Below are positions 51,241 through 59,625 of a stretch of 64,000 nucleotides of DNA, piece after piece; the stretch's first letter is position 1, and each line of letters begins with the position of its first letter. The position numbers and the translations under genes are program-made. The notes under the pieces are model-generated. The model made no database searches. It had not been told where the DNA came from and saw nothing but the letters and a program-made list of their open reading frames with translations. The stretch covers positions 167,614 through 231,613 of the forward strand of contig CALUFM010000002.1 in NCBI GenBank assembly GCA_944319935.1, in the 5' to 3' direction. This DNA comes from an uncultured Prevotella sp. Its GTDB lineage: Bacteria; Bacteroidota; Bacteroidia; Bacteroidales; Bacteroidaceae.

Positions 51241-54186
51241 ATGAAAAAGATATTTTTGGTTATGTGTCTTGTTTTTTTTGCCGTGCTTTCAGCGTCGGCT
51301 CAAGGCATGAAGATTTCAGGTTCTCTTGTTGACCGTGACACAAAAGAGGGTGTCATGCTTGCCACGGTGCAAATGTATGAAGTTAAAGGTGCCGACAGTA
51401 CGTATGTAGACGGTGTGTTGACTGATGATAAGGGCTTTTTCACCATATCAGTCCAAGCCCAAGGTACTTATAAGCTGAAGTTTACAAGTGTTGGTTATGC
51501 GCCGCTTGTCAAAAGCGTAAAGGTGGAAGATGGCAAGGATGTGGCTTTGGGCGACATCTCTTTTGGTGCTGACGCCATCATGCTCAAAGGGGCAACTGTA
51601 GTTGGACAGGCTGCCCGTGTGACATTAAAGGAAGATACGTTTGTTTACAACGCTTCGGCTTACCGCACGCCTGAAGGCTCGGTGGTGGAAGAGTTGGTCA
51701 AGCGCATTCCCGGCGCACAGGTAAGCGATGACGGAACTATCACCATCAATGGCAAGGAAGTAAAGAAAATTCTTGTTGACGGAAAGGAATTTATGACAGG
51801 TGACACTCAGACGGCCTTGAAGAACCTTCCGACGTCAATAATAGACAAGATAAAGGCTTACGATGAGAAGAGCGACTTGGCACGTGTCACAGGCATTGAT
51901 GACGGTGAAGAACAGACAGTTCTTGACTTTGCAATAAAAAAAGGAATGAACCGAGGCTTTTTCGGCAATGCAGACCTTTCCGCCGGTACCCACAGCCGCT
52001 ATGCTGAGCGTCTGATGGGGGCGTTGTTTAAAGACAAGACGCGCATTATGCTAATGGGCAATTTGAACAATGTCAACAATCGTGGGTTCGGCGGTGGCGG
52101 AGGTCCTCGTTTCGGCGGTGGCCGGAAGGGATTGAATACATCAAAAATGGTAGGTGCTAACTTCAACCTTGAGCCAAGCAACAAGCTGAAGATGGATGGT
52201 AGTGTCAGGTGGAACCACTCTAACGGCGACGTGCGTTCAGAGCAGTCTATAGAGAATTTTGTCAGTACAGCCGGCTCTTTCCAAAATAGTCTGAACCAGA
52301 ATTACACTCGTTCTGACAGTTGGGACGCACGTATGAGGTTGGAGTGGCGGCCTGATTCTATGACGAATATAATGTTCCGCCCTCGTTTCAGCTATTCAAC
52401 GAGTGACGGGCGCACGACAGGTAACAGTGCGTCATATAACGTAGACCCTTACACTTATTCATTAGACCCGCTTTCCCCAGAGGTAATCAGCCAAATGGCC
52501 GCTGACGGACAAATGGTGAACACGCGGACAAATAGCTCGATAACATATTCTGACAGCAAGACGGTTGGCGCGATGCTTCAATTAAACCGTAAGCTGAATA
52601 GCCGCGGGCGCAATGCCACTTTGCGCGCGGACGTAAGTTATGGCAAGAGCGGAAGCAAGAATTTAAGTACGTCCAACGTGCATCTGTATCAGGTGTTGAA
52701 CGCTGCAGGTGCAGACTCTACGTACCAGACCAACCGCTTCAACACAACACCTACGACGACGCTTAATTACAGTTTGCAGTTTACATACAGCGAACCAATC
52801 TTCCGTGCCATGTTCTTGCAATTTAGCTATAAGTTCAATTACAAGTACAACAAGAGTGAACGTTCCACATACGATTTCAGTAACCTCGGTGAAGATTTTT
52901 TCAGCGGCATATCCGGTGCGTACCGAGGTTGGGGTGACTATTTCGCACGTTTGGACAATCCGCTTGAAACCTATCTCGACACTGACCTCAGCCGTTATTC
53001 CGAGTACACCAATTATATTCACGACTTCCAGCTCATGCTGCGCATGATAAGGGAAAAATACAACCTCAATGTAGGCGTGATGGTGCAACCGCAAAGGACG
53101 CATTTCGTTCAGCGTTACCAAGGCGTTAGTACCGATACAACGCGCAACGTGGTCAACGTAACGCCTACGCTCGACTTTCGTTACCGCTTTTCAAAGCAGA
53201 GCAACTTGCGTATAAACTACCGGGGTTCAACTTCACAGCCAAGCATGACCGACCTGCTTGACATCATTGACGACAGCGACCCGCTTAACATCACGATGGG
53301 TAACCCGGGTTTGAAGCCGTCGTTCACAAACAGTCTGCGTGTATTTTACAACACGTACATACAAGACCACCAGCGTGCCATAATGGCCAACCTTAATTAC
53401 AGCAACACCCGCAACAGCATAAGTAACATGGTGACATACGACGAGCAGACCGGCGGACGCACCACACGCCCTGAGAACATCAACGGCAACTGGAATTTGT
53501 CAGGTGCGTTCATGTTTAATACGGCCATTGACTCGGTCGGGATGTGGACCGTCAACACGTTCACTAATGTGCGGTATAACAACTATGTAGGCTATCTTGC
53601 CCTTGACCGCTTGTCGTCTTCGCGCAAGAACACTACGCGCACGATGATGGTTGGCGAGCAACTTACGGCCGCTTTCCGCAATAGTTGGTTGGAAGTCTCT
53701 TTGGACGGTTCGTTCAATTACACCCATACGCGCAATCTGTTGCAGAGCCAAAGCAATATGGACACGTGGGAGTTTGCTTACGGCGGTTACGCTTCGGTTT
53801 ACCTGCCGTGGGGCATGAGCCTTGCTACGGATTTGCACCAGAACAGTCGCCGAGGTTATGCCGACCGCGCGATGAACACCAACGAGCTTGTGTGGAACCT
53901 GCAGTTGAGCCAGAGCTTCCTGAAGGGCAACGCTTTGACGGTGTCTCTGCAGTTGTATGACATCTTGAAAAACCAGAGCAACTTCAGCCGCACCATCAAT
54001 GCCATGCAGCGCAGCGACACGCGCTATAACAGCATAAACAGCTATGCCATGTTGCACGCTGTTTATCGTCTCAACGTGTTTGGTGGCGGCAAGGGCGCAC
54101 AAGCAGGCGACGGACGCCATCGTGGAGGCGACCGTCCGCGTGGCGGCATGCCCGGAGGGCGACGTGGAGGATTTGGCGGAAGATAA
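51241..54186 (+). CDS. Large outer-membrane beta-barrel protein (TonB-receptor-like), Gly/Arg-rich tail
   Basis: A 981-residue exported protein. Signal peptide MKKIFLVMCLVFFAVLSASA, then a carboxypeptidase-regulatory-like beta-sandwich (about 20-105, ISGSLVDRDTKEGVMLATVQ, DDKGFFTI), then a plug-like region (EELVKRIPGAQVSDDGTITI, NGKEVKKILVDGKEF), then an outer-membrane barrel of the OMP_b-brl_3 type. No clear TonB box was seen. A Gly-rich loop (GFGGGGGPRFGGGRKG) follows about residue 280. After the last strands (YAMLHAVYRLNVF) the protein does not end in an aromatic beta-signal but continues with a Gly/Arg-rich tail. Starts at 51196 or 51232 are possible. Substrate unknown. Confidence 0.88.
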   Translation: MKKIFLVMCLVFFAVLSASAQGMKISGSLVDRDTKEGVMLATVQMYEVKGADSTYVDGVLTDDKGFFTISVQAQGTYKLKFTSVGYAPLVKSVKVEDGKDVALGDISFGADAIMLKGATVVGQAARVTLKEDTFVYNASAYRTPEGSVVEELVKRIPGAQVSDDGTITINGKEVKKILVDGKEFMTGDTQTALKNLPTSIIDKIKAYDEKSDLARVTGIDDGEEQTVLDFAIKKGMNRGFFGNADLSAGTHSRYAERLMGALFKDKTRIMLMGNLNNVNNRGFGGGGGPRFGGGRKGLNTSKMVGANFNLEPSNKLKMDGSVRWNHSNGDVRSEQSIENFVSTAGSFQNSLNQNYTRSDSWDARMRLEWRPDSMTNIMFRPRFSYSTSDGRTTGNSASYNVDPYTYSLDPLSPEVISQMAADGQMVNTRTNSSITYSDSKTVGAMLQLNRKLNSRGRNATLRADVSYGKSGSKNLSTSNVHLYQVLNAAGADSTYQTNRFNTTPTTTLNYSLQFTYSEPIFRAMFLQFSYKFNYKYNKSERSTYDFSNLGEDFFSGISGAYRGWGDYFARLDNPLETYLDTDLSRYSEYTNYIHDFQLMLRMIREKYNLNVGVMVQPQRTHFVQRYQGVSTDTTRNVVNVTPTLDFRYRFSKQSNLRINYRGSTSQPSMTDLLDIIDDSDPLNITMGNPGLKPSFTNSLRVFYNTYIQDHQRAIMANLNYSNTRNSISNMVTYDEQTGGRTTRPENINGNWNLSGAFMFNTAIDSVGMWTVNTFTNVRYNNYVGYLALDRLSSSRKNTTRTMMVGEQLTAAFRNSWLEVSLDGSFNYTHTRNLLQSQSNMDTWEFAYGGYASVYLPWGMSLATDLHQNSRRGYADRAMNTNELVWNLQLSQSFLKGNALTVSLQLYDILKNQSNFSRTINAMQRSDTRYNSINSYAMLHAVYRLNVFGGGKGAQAGDGRHRGGDRPRGGMPGGRRGGFGGR

Positions 54187-54208
54187 GCCGTATTTTATGC
54201 CCTTGTTT

Positions 54209-54291
54209 TGAATTTGCGGTCTTTGAGGTCGTGAAAGGGCGTGAATTGAGTGCCAATAGGGCGTGTTTTGCCTTGCAAAACACGCCCTATT
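54209..54291. repeat. 22-bp-period repeat array (3 units plus inverted copy, 17-bp hairpin)
   Basis: Units start at 54209, 54231 and 54253. The third is followed by its inverted copy: AATAGGGCGTGTTTTGC (54255-54271) pairs perfectly with 54275-54291, and the loop CTT is the last three bases of the unit. The inner core is identical to that at 20919-20954. Confidence 0.65.
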
Positions 54292-54354
54292 ATAATGTCT
54301 TGAATATCAGGCGTTTTTGAGATTTGCAAGAAACTTGCGTCCTGTTTCTTTGCC

Positions 54355-54390
54355 ACACATGTTTGCCAGCGGCAAACATGTGTTTCTTTC
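54355..54390 (+). terminator. Terminator-like hairpin after the large barrel gene
   Basis: ACACATGTTTGCC (54355-54367) pairs perfectly with 54371-54383 across AGC and is followed by TTCTTTC. Confidence 0.55.
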
Positions 54391-54428
54391 GGTTCACGTC
54401 AAAAAAATATTAAAAAGGTTGCAGCTTG

Positions 54429-54460
54429 TTGCATTATCCCGACAGAAAGCGTTACCTTTG
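54429..54460 (+). promoter_or_regulatory. -33/-7 promoter for the AraC-type gene
   Basis: TTG (54429-54431), 21 bases, TACCTTTG (54453-54460). The leader to ATG 54543 is about 75 bases. Confidence 0.55.
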
Positions 54461-54542
54461 CAAGTCGGCTGTTGCGTATGTGATGCATTGGCCGTAAGGT
54501 AAAAAGGTTAAAACAACGATTTTTCAGGAAAGGGAAGAGCCG

Positions 54543-54977
54543 ATGGGCAAATACAACATATCGGATGGCGGAATAAAAGAAGCCGCCTATCGTGCGCAAA
54601 TGAGCCGCGCAAAGACTGCAGAACTGAAAGGACGCATAACGTCTTTGCTGATAAAGCGGAAAAAGTATTTGGACAAGGACTATTCAGCCCGCCGTTTGGC
54701 GGATGAACTCGGAACGAACACAAGGTATGTGTCAGCGGCAGTGAGTGTTTGTTTTGGTATGAACTACACGTCGCTGGTTAACAAATACAGGGTTGAGCGG
54801 GCGAAAGTAGTCTTGACAGACCGTAAACATGAAGGGCTTAAAATGGAAGACGTAGGCCTGATGGCCGGGTTCGCCAACAGGCAGTCGTTCTATGCCGCAT
54901 TTTATAAGTTTACAGGTATGACGCCACGGCAATACAAGAAACAGGCGGCGCAAGCGGACGAGCCAAAGTGTAAGTGA
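54543..54977 (+). CDS. Small AraC-family HTH protein without sensor domain
   Basis: A 144-residue protein made almost entirely of an AraC-type double helix-turn-helix. KDYSARRLADELGTNTRYVS covers the first HTH and FANRQSFYAAFYKFTGMTPR the second, ending in the usual PRQYKK. The first ~35 residues are basic and lack a ligand-binding domain or receiver. It probably binds DNA constitutively or is controlled by expression. Upstream: a promoter with good -33/-7 boxes. Downstream: the DPP III gene 49 bp away on the same strand. Targets unknown. Confidence 0.88.
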   Translation: MGKYNISDGGIKEAAYRAQMSRAKTAELKGRITSLLIKRKKYLDKDYSARRLADELGTNTRYVSAAVSVCFGMNYTSLVNKYRVERAKVVLTDRKHEGLKMEDVGLMAGFANRQSFYAAFYKFTGMTPRQYKKQAAQADEPKCK

Positions 54978-55026
54978 CGTTATTCGGCCAGTATGCCATT
55001 GACGCCAGTCTGCAAAAAACAATGAT

Positions 55027-56988
55027 ATGAAACAGGACTTTACATATACAGATATTAGTTTTGCTGACATACGGATGCTGAGGTACAGGTTGGACGGTTT
55101 CGACTGTCTGACATTGAGGCAGAAAATGTTGGCGTATTGTTTGTCGGAAGCCGCGCTTTGTGGACGTGACATTACGTTCGACCAGTATGGGCGGCACAAC
55201 CTGCGGATACGTAAGACGCTTGAGGCTGTATATACAGGCTATGAAGGCGACCGCAAGGCGGGTGACTTTATTGCCCTGGAAGAGTATTTGAGGCGTGTGT
55301 GGTTCTCAAGCGGAATTTACCATCATTACGGAGACAACAAGTTTAAGCCTGGGTTTACCCCCGAATTTTTTATCGCCGCAGTAAAGTCTGTTGATAAAAA
55401 AATGTTGCCCACAGGCGCATGCGGAAGTGTTGACGACCTGCTGGATGACATAATGCCGGTTATGTTTGATGACGAAGTTGAGCCTGTGAAGGTGTGCAAG
55501 AAAAACGGTGTGGACATCGTTGCGGCGTCGGCATGTAGCTTTTACGAGGGTGTAACCCAGCGTGACGTTGAGGATTTTTATGCCAAGGCGAAAGCGTCAG
55601 CCGATGACGGCGAGCCATTGTCTTACGGACTTAATTCCACAGTCGTTAAGCGTGGCGGAAGTGTATGTGAGGACGTGTGGCGCATTGGCGGTAAGTATGG
55701 CGCGGCCATAGAGAAAATCGTATATTGGCTGGGCAAGGCGGCCGATTACGCCGAGAACGACAAGCAACGCAAGGTGATAGGATTGCTTGTGGAATATTAC
55801 AAAACCGGCGATTTGAGATTGTTCAATGAATACTGCATAGAGTGGGTTGGCGAGAAAGACGCCACCGTCGATTTTATCAACGGTTTCATTGAGGTTTATG
55901 ATGACCCGTTGGGACTCAAAGGCACGTGGGAAGGCCTTGTTGAATACCGTGACGAGGAAGGCACGTGCAGGACACGGGTTATCAGCGGAAACGCACAGTG
56001 GTTTGAAGACAATTCTCCGGTCTTACCTTGTTTCAAGAAAAAGCATGTAAGCGGTGTGTCAGCCTCAGCTATATGCGCCGGTATGCTGGGCGGTGGTGAA
56101 TATCCGGCTACGGCAATCGGCATAAACCTGCCAAACGCAGACTGGATACGTTCCCGCTACGGAAGCAAGAGTGTAACGATAAGCAACATTATTTCCGCGT
56201 ACAATCATGCGGCACATGGCTCAGGACTTGACGAGGAGTTTGCCGTAGATGGTGAAACGCTTGACTTGTTGCGTAAATACGGCGATGTGTGTGACACTTT
56301 GCACACAGACTTGCATGAATGCCTGGGGCATGGCAGCGGGCAACTTTTGCCAGGTACAGACCCTGACGCCCTGAAAGCCTACGGCAATACGATAGAGGAA
56401 GCAAGGGCGGACCTCTTCGGACTGTACTATGTGGCTGACAGGAAGATGGTTGAACTTGGACTGCTGCCTGACGAAGAGGCGTACAAGGCGGGGTATTACT
56501 CTTTCATCTCCAACGGATTGCTCGTGCAACTCGCACGCATAGAGCGTGGGCATGACATAGAAGAAGCCCACATGCGCGACCGTGCCCTCATATCACGCTG
56601 GTGTTATGAGAACGGACGTGACTTTGGTGTTGTCGAGATGGTCCGCAAGGATGGCAAGACTTATGTGCGCATAAATGATTACGTGGAGCTTAGAAAGCTG
56701 TTTGCCAGGTTGTTAAGTGAAATACAGAGGATAAAAAGCGAAGGCGATTATGTTGCTGCCCGTGATTTGGTGGAACGTTATGGGGTGAAAATAGACCCTG
56801 TTATACATGAAGAGGTCATGGCGCGCTATAAGCGTCTTGGCATACCGCCATACAAAGGCTTCATAAATCCTAAGCTGACGCTGGTGAAAGATGACGCTGG
56901 CAATGTGGTTGATGTCTCTGTGGATTACACTGAGACGTACGACGAACAAATGTTGCGTTACAGCAAGGAATATTCAGTATTGGTTTAA
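55027..56988 (+). CDS. Dipeptidyl-peptidase III (M49 family), cytoplasmic form
   Basis: A 653-residue M49 zinc peptidase that removes dipeptides from the N-terminus of oligopeptides. The hallmark HExxGH motif reads HECLGH (430-435), and the third zinc-ligand motif is EEARAD (457-462) where many relatives have EECRAE/D. Other family stretches are present (GLYYVADRKMVELGLLPD, YYSFISNGLLVQLARI). There is no signal peptide, so it should act in the cytoplasm. The N-terminal half (GFDCLTLRQKMLAYCLSEAA) carries the substrate-lobe helices. Length is a little short of the human enzyme. It may be cotranscribed with the AraC-type gene before it. Confidence 0.93.
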   Translation: MKQDFTYTDISFADIRMLRYRLDGFDCLTLRQKMLAYCLSEAALCGRDITFDQYGRHNLRIRKTLEAVYTGYEGDRKAGDFIALEEYLRRVWFSSGIYHHYGDNKFKPGFTPEFFIAAVKSVDKKMLPTGACGSVDDLLDDIMPVMFDDEVEPVKVCKKNGVDIVAASACSFYEGVTQRDVEDFYAKAKASADDGEPLSYGLNSTVVKRGGSVCEDVWRIGGKYGAAIEKIVYWLGKAADYAENDKQRKVIGLLVEYYKTGDLRLFNEYCIEWVGEKDATVDFINGFIEVYDDPLGLKGTWEGLVEYRDEEGTCRTRVISGNAQWFEDNSPVLPCFKKKHVSGVSASAICAGMLGGGEYPATAIGINLPNADWIRSRYGSKSVTISNIISAYNHAAHGSGLDEEFAVDGETLDLLRKYGDVCDTLHTDLHECLGHGSGQLLPGTDPDALKAYGNTIEEARADLFGLYYVADRKMVELGLLPDEEAYKAGYYSFISNGLLVQLARIERGHDIEEAHMRDRALISRWCYENGRDFGVVEMVRKDGKTYVRINDYVELRKLFARLLSEIQRIKSEGDYVAARDLVERYGVKIDPVIHEEVMARYKRLGIPPYKGFINPKLTLVKDDAGNVVDVSVDYTETYDEQMLRYSKEYSVLV

Positions 56989-57016
56989 GTTTCAAGCTGG
57001 CAAGCGGATTTTGGAA

Positions 57017-57676
57017 ATGATTCAAATCGGCTTGCCTCTGCTAATGTATGAGGATATGGGACACGATGTTAATGAAAAACTCAAAAAGATAAAATCCAGT
57101 TTTCGCCTTATGATGAATGGCGTCGCGTCACAGTCGATGCGTGAGAAGGGATTGGGATATAAGATAAATTGGGGGGTGTCGTTGCCCGCCTTGAAAAGCA
57201 TGGCAGCCGAATATGGCAAGGACAGCGTGTTGGCTGAGGCTTTGTGGCATGAAGATATCCGCGAGTGTAAGATTTTGGCCACGATGATAATGCCGGCAGA
57301 GGACATGGATGTTGAGACTGCGAGGTCGTGGATGAAACAAATTTCCAATCAAGAGATGGCCGAGATGACAGCATTCAACTTGTTTCAGTATTTGGCTGAA
57401 GCGAAGGGCTTGGCTCTTGAATGGATATCGTCAGGCAATGATGTGGAGAAGATTTGTGGTTATAATGTTGCTGGCCGCTTGTTTGTCAAGGGCTGGCAGA
57501 TGTCAAATGAAGAAGCTGACGTATTTTTCACATCGGTAAAATCTTCAGTATGCAGTGGGAACCTGGCCGTGAGGCATGCGGCCGTCAACGCCTTGTCACG
57601 TTTGGATGAAAGCGATGAACGTGTCAGCATGATGCTTAAAACGATGCTTGACGATGATGATTTAAACAATTTTTAG
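57017..57676 (+). CDS. DNA alkylation repair (AlkD-like) HEAT-repeat protein
   Basis: A 219-residue helical-repeat protein. KIKSSFRLMMNGVASQSMRE, VSLPALKSMAAEYGKDSVLA and LWHEDIRECKILATMI follow the HEAT-like pattern of the AlkC/AlkD family, and LAVRHAAVNALSRLDESDE closes with another repeat. Characterised AlkD enzymes remove alkylated bases, but the catalytic Trp/Asp/Arg set could not be verified here, so activity is uncertain. The listed start (57017) is a compromise: M at 57044 gives the more usual family N-terminus, and a much longer frame from 56891 overlaps the DPP III gene and is rejected. Confidence 0.75.
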   Translation: MIQIGLPLLMYEDMGHDVNEKLKKIKSSFRLMMNGVASQSMREKGLGYKINWGVSLPALKSMAAEYGKDSVLAEALWHEDIRECKILATMIMPAEDMDVETARSWMKQISNQEMAEMTAFNLFQYLAEAKGLALEWISSGNDVEKICGYNVAGRLFVKGWQMSNEEADVFFTSVKSSVCSGNLAVRHAAVNALSRLDESDERVSMMLKTMLDDDDLNNF

Positions 57677-57707
57677 TTGATACGGCATAAGATACGGAAT
57701 TTTGTTG

Positions 57708-57715
57708 TATTTTTG
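57708..57715 (+). promoter_or_regulatory. -7 box TATTTTTG for the fur-purA operon
   Basis: TATTTTTG lies 23 bases before the Fur-family ATG at 57739. Confidence 0.6.
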
Positions 57716-57738
57716 CATGAGATACTGTTTTACGAGAA

Positions 57739-58218
57739 ATGAAGTCGAATTTATATGACTCAGCTAAAAGGGTGCTTGACAATTATATTGAGCAAAACAA
57801 GTGCCGCAAGACGCGCGAGCGTTATGCAGTGCTTGAAGCTGTGTATGGGTTCGGCGCGTATTTTTCGATACAGGAACTTAGTGAAAGATTGGCCGAGGCC
57901 AACTTTCCAGTGTGCCGTGCAACGCTTTACAATACGATAAAGTTGTTGATGAGCCTGCATCTTGTCGTAAGCTTGCGGCGTGAAGATGGGGTGCGTTACA
58001 AGGCGTGCTATGCAGACAATAGATGTGTGCAGGTGTGTACAGTTTGCGGGACAGCAAAAGATGTGAAAGCGGCAGAGGTTGTCGATGCTTTTGCCAATTT
58101 GCGTTTGAAGCGTTTTCGCAAGGAGGGCTTTTCCATGTACATATATGGGATATGTAGCACATGCCAGGCAAGGTTGACACGGCAGAAAAAGAAAGAAAGT
58201 TCGAGTAAACAAGAATAA
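57739..58218 (+). CDS. Fur-family metal-responsive regulator
   Basis: A 159-residue Fur/Zur/PerR-family repressor. The winged helix has TRERYAVLEAVYGFGAYFSI and AEANFPVCRATLYNTIKLL. Two CxxC zinc motifs are present: CTVCG (about 98-102) and CSTCQ (about 136-140). The usual HHDH metal-sensing motif is not obvious (RYKACYADNRCVQVC is in its place), so the sensed ligand cannot be stated. It lies immediately before purA (13-bp gap), an order common in Bacteroidetes, and is probably cotranscribed with it. Confidence 0.9.
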   Translation: MKSNLYDSAKRVLDNYIEQNKCRKTRERYAVLEAVYGFGAYFSIQELSERLAEANFPVCRATLYNTIKLLMSLHLVVSLRREDGVRYKACYADNRCVQVCTVCGTAKDVKAAEVVDAFANLRLKRFRKEGFSMYIYGICSTCQARLTRQKKKESSSKQE

Positions 58219-58231
58219 ATATTTTTAAGAT

Positions 58232-59506
58232 ATGGAAAAAGGCAAAGTTGATGTATTATTAGGTTTGCAGTGGGGTGACGAAGGTAAGGGCAAGGTTGTA
58301 GACGTCCTTACTCCCAGATATGATGTTATCGCTCGTTTCCAGGGCGGCCCCAACGCAGGACATACATTGGAGTTCGATGGTGAGAAATATGTATTGAGGA
58401 GTATCCCGTCTGGAATATTCCAGGGAGGAAAGATTAATGTGATAGGCAATGGTGTCGTGCTTGCGCCGGATTTGTTTATGGAAGAGGCCAAAGATTTGGA
58501 AAAGACAGGACACCCGTTGAAAGAAAGGCTTTACATATCGAAAAAGGCTCATCTCATAATGCCTACGCACAGGTTGCTTGATGCCGCGTATGAAATGGCA
58601 AAAGGGAAAAACAAGGTAGGTACGACCGGAAAAGGTATAGGACCGACATACACGGACAAAGTTTCACGCAACGGATTGCGTGTAGGTGATATTTTTGAAA
58701 ACTTTGACGAGAAATACAACGCCCACAAGGCACGCCATGAACGTATGCTGAAATCGTTGGGATACACTGATTATGACATAACTGATGTTGAGAAAAAATG
58801 GATGGATGGCATTGAGTACATCCGACAGTTCACCATCATTGACTCGGAGCATGTTGTCAACAAGGCGTTGAAGGAAGGCAAAACCATTTTGTGTGAAGGT
58901 GCGCAAGGCACAATGCTTGACGTTGACTTTGGCAGTTATCCTTTTGTGACTTCATCCAATACCGTTTGCGCTGGCGCATGCACAGGATTGGGCATAGGGC
59001 CTAATAAGATTGGCGAGGTTTATGGAATAATGAAAGCTTATTGCACACGTGTAGGTGCAGGTCCTTTCCCGACAGAGCTGTTTGACGAGACAGGCGCGGA
59101 AATTCGTCGCCTTGGTCATGAGTATGGTGCGGTTACAGGGCGTGAGCGCAGGTGTGGATGGATAGACTTAGTCGCTTTGCGTTATGCAATAATGGTAAAT
59201 GGAGTTACGCAGCTCATAATGATGAAAAGCGATGTGCTTGATAAATTCAGTACGATAAAGGCATGCGTGGCATACAAGCATGACGGTCAAGTGGTAAGGG
59301 ATTTCCCGTATGATATAGAACATGGTATAGAACCTGTGTATAAGGAACTTAAAGGATGGAATGTTGATATGACAAAGATGACAAGTGAAGATGAGTTCCC
59401 GGCTGAATTTGTTGACTACATAAAATTCCTTGAGGCAGAATTGGAGACTCCTATTACGATTATATCAATAGGCCCTGACCGTGAGCAGACGATTTTAAGA
59501 AAATAA
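58232..59506 (+). CDS. purA: Adenylosuccinate synthetase
   Basis: A 424-residue GTP-dependent enzyme of AMP synthesis, joining IMP and aspartate. The N-terminal P-loop is VLLGLQWGDEGKGKVVD, followed by GGPNAGHT, GTTGKGIGPTYTDK, the Asp-binding RVGAGPFPTE and GRERRCGWIDLVALRYA. Length is the family norm. Cotranscribed with the upstream Fur-family gene and closed by a terminator at 59535. Confidence 0.97.
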   Translation: MEKGKVDVLLGLQWGDEGKGKVVDVLTPRYDVIARFQGGPNAGHTLEFDGEKYVLRSIPSGIFQGGKINVIGNGVVLAPDLFMEEAKDLEKTGHPLKERLYISKKAHLIMPTHRLLDAAYEMAKGKNKVGTTGKGIGPTYTDKVSRNGLRVGDIFENFDEKYNAHKARHERMLKSLGYTDYDITDVEKKWMDGIEYIRQFTIIDSEHVVNKALKEGKTILCEGAQGTMLDVDFGSYPFVTSSNTVCAGACTGLGIGPNKIGEVYGIMKAYCTRVGAGPFPTELFDETGAEIRRLGHEYGAVTGRERRCGWIDLVALRYAIMVNGVTQLIMMKSDVLDKFSTIKACVAYKHDGQVVRDFPYDIEHGIEPVYKELKGWNVDMTKMTSEDEFPAEFVDYIKFLEAELETPITIISIGPDREQTILRK

Positions 59507-59534
59507 GTTTAAGCAGAATTTGAGTGAGATTGTT

Positions 59535-59593
59535 GAAGTTAAAGCCGCATTATTGAAATGCATTGAGGTTTTTGCGGCTTTAACTTCTTTGTT
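59535..59593 (+). terminator. Rho-independent terminator after purA
   Basis: GAAGTTAAAGCCGC (59535-59548) pairs perfectly with 59574-59587, followed by TTTGTTTG. The 25-nt loop is rather large. Confidence 0.75.
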
Positions 59594-59625
59594 TGTAAAG
59601 TAAGTATAATCATTGAATTGAATAA

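Larger units (their letters stand above)
54187..54542. other. Intergenic region with repeats, hairpins and a promoter
   Basis: Contains a 22-bp repeat array ending in a hairpin (54209-54291), a terminator-like hairpin (54355-54383) and the -33/-7 elements of the AraC-type gene. No ORF is called. Confidence 0.6.

Noticed and set aside
56891..57016. N-terminal extension of the AlkD-like protein
   Set aside because: It overlaps the end of the DPP III gene in another frame and its residues do not fit the family.
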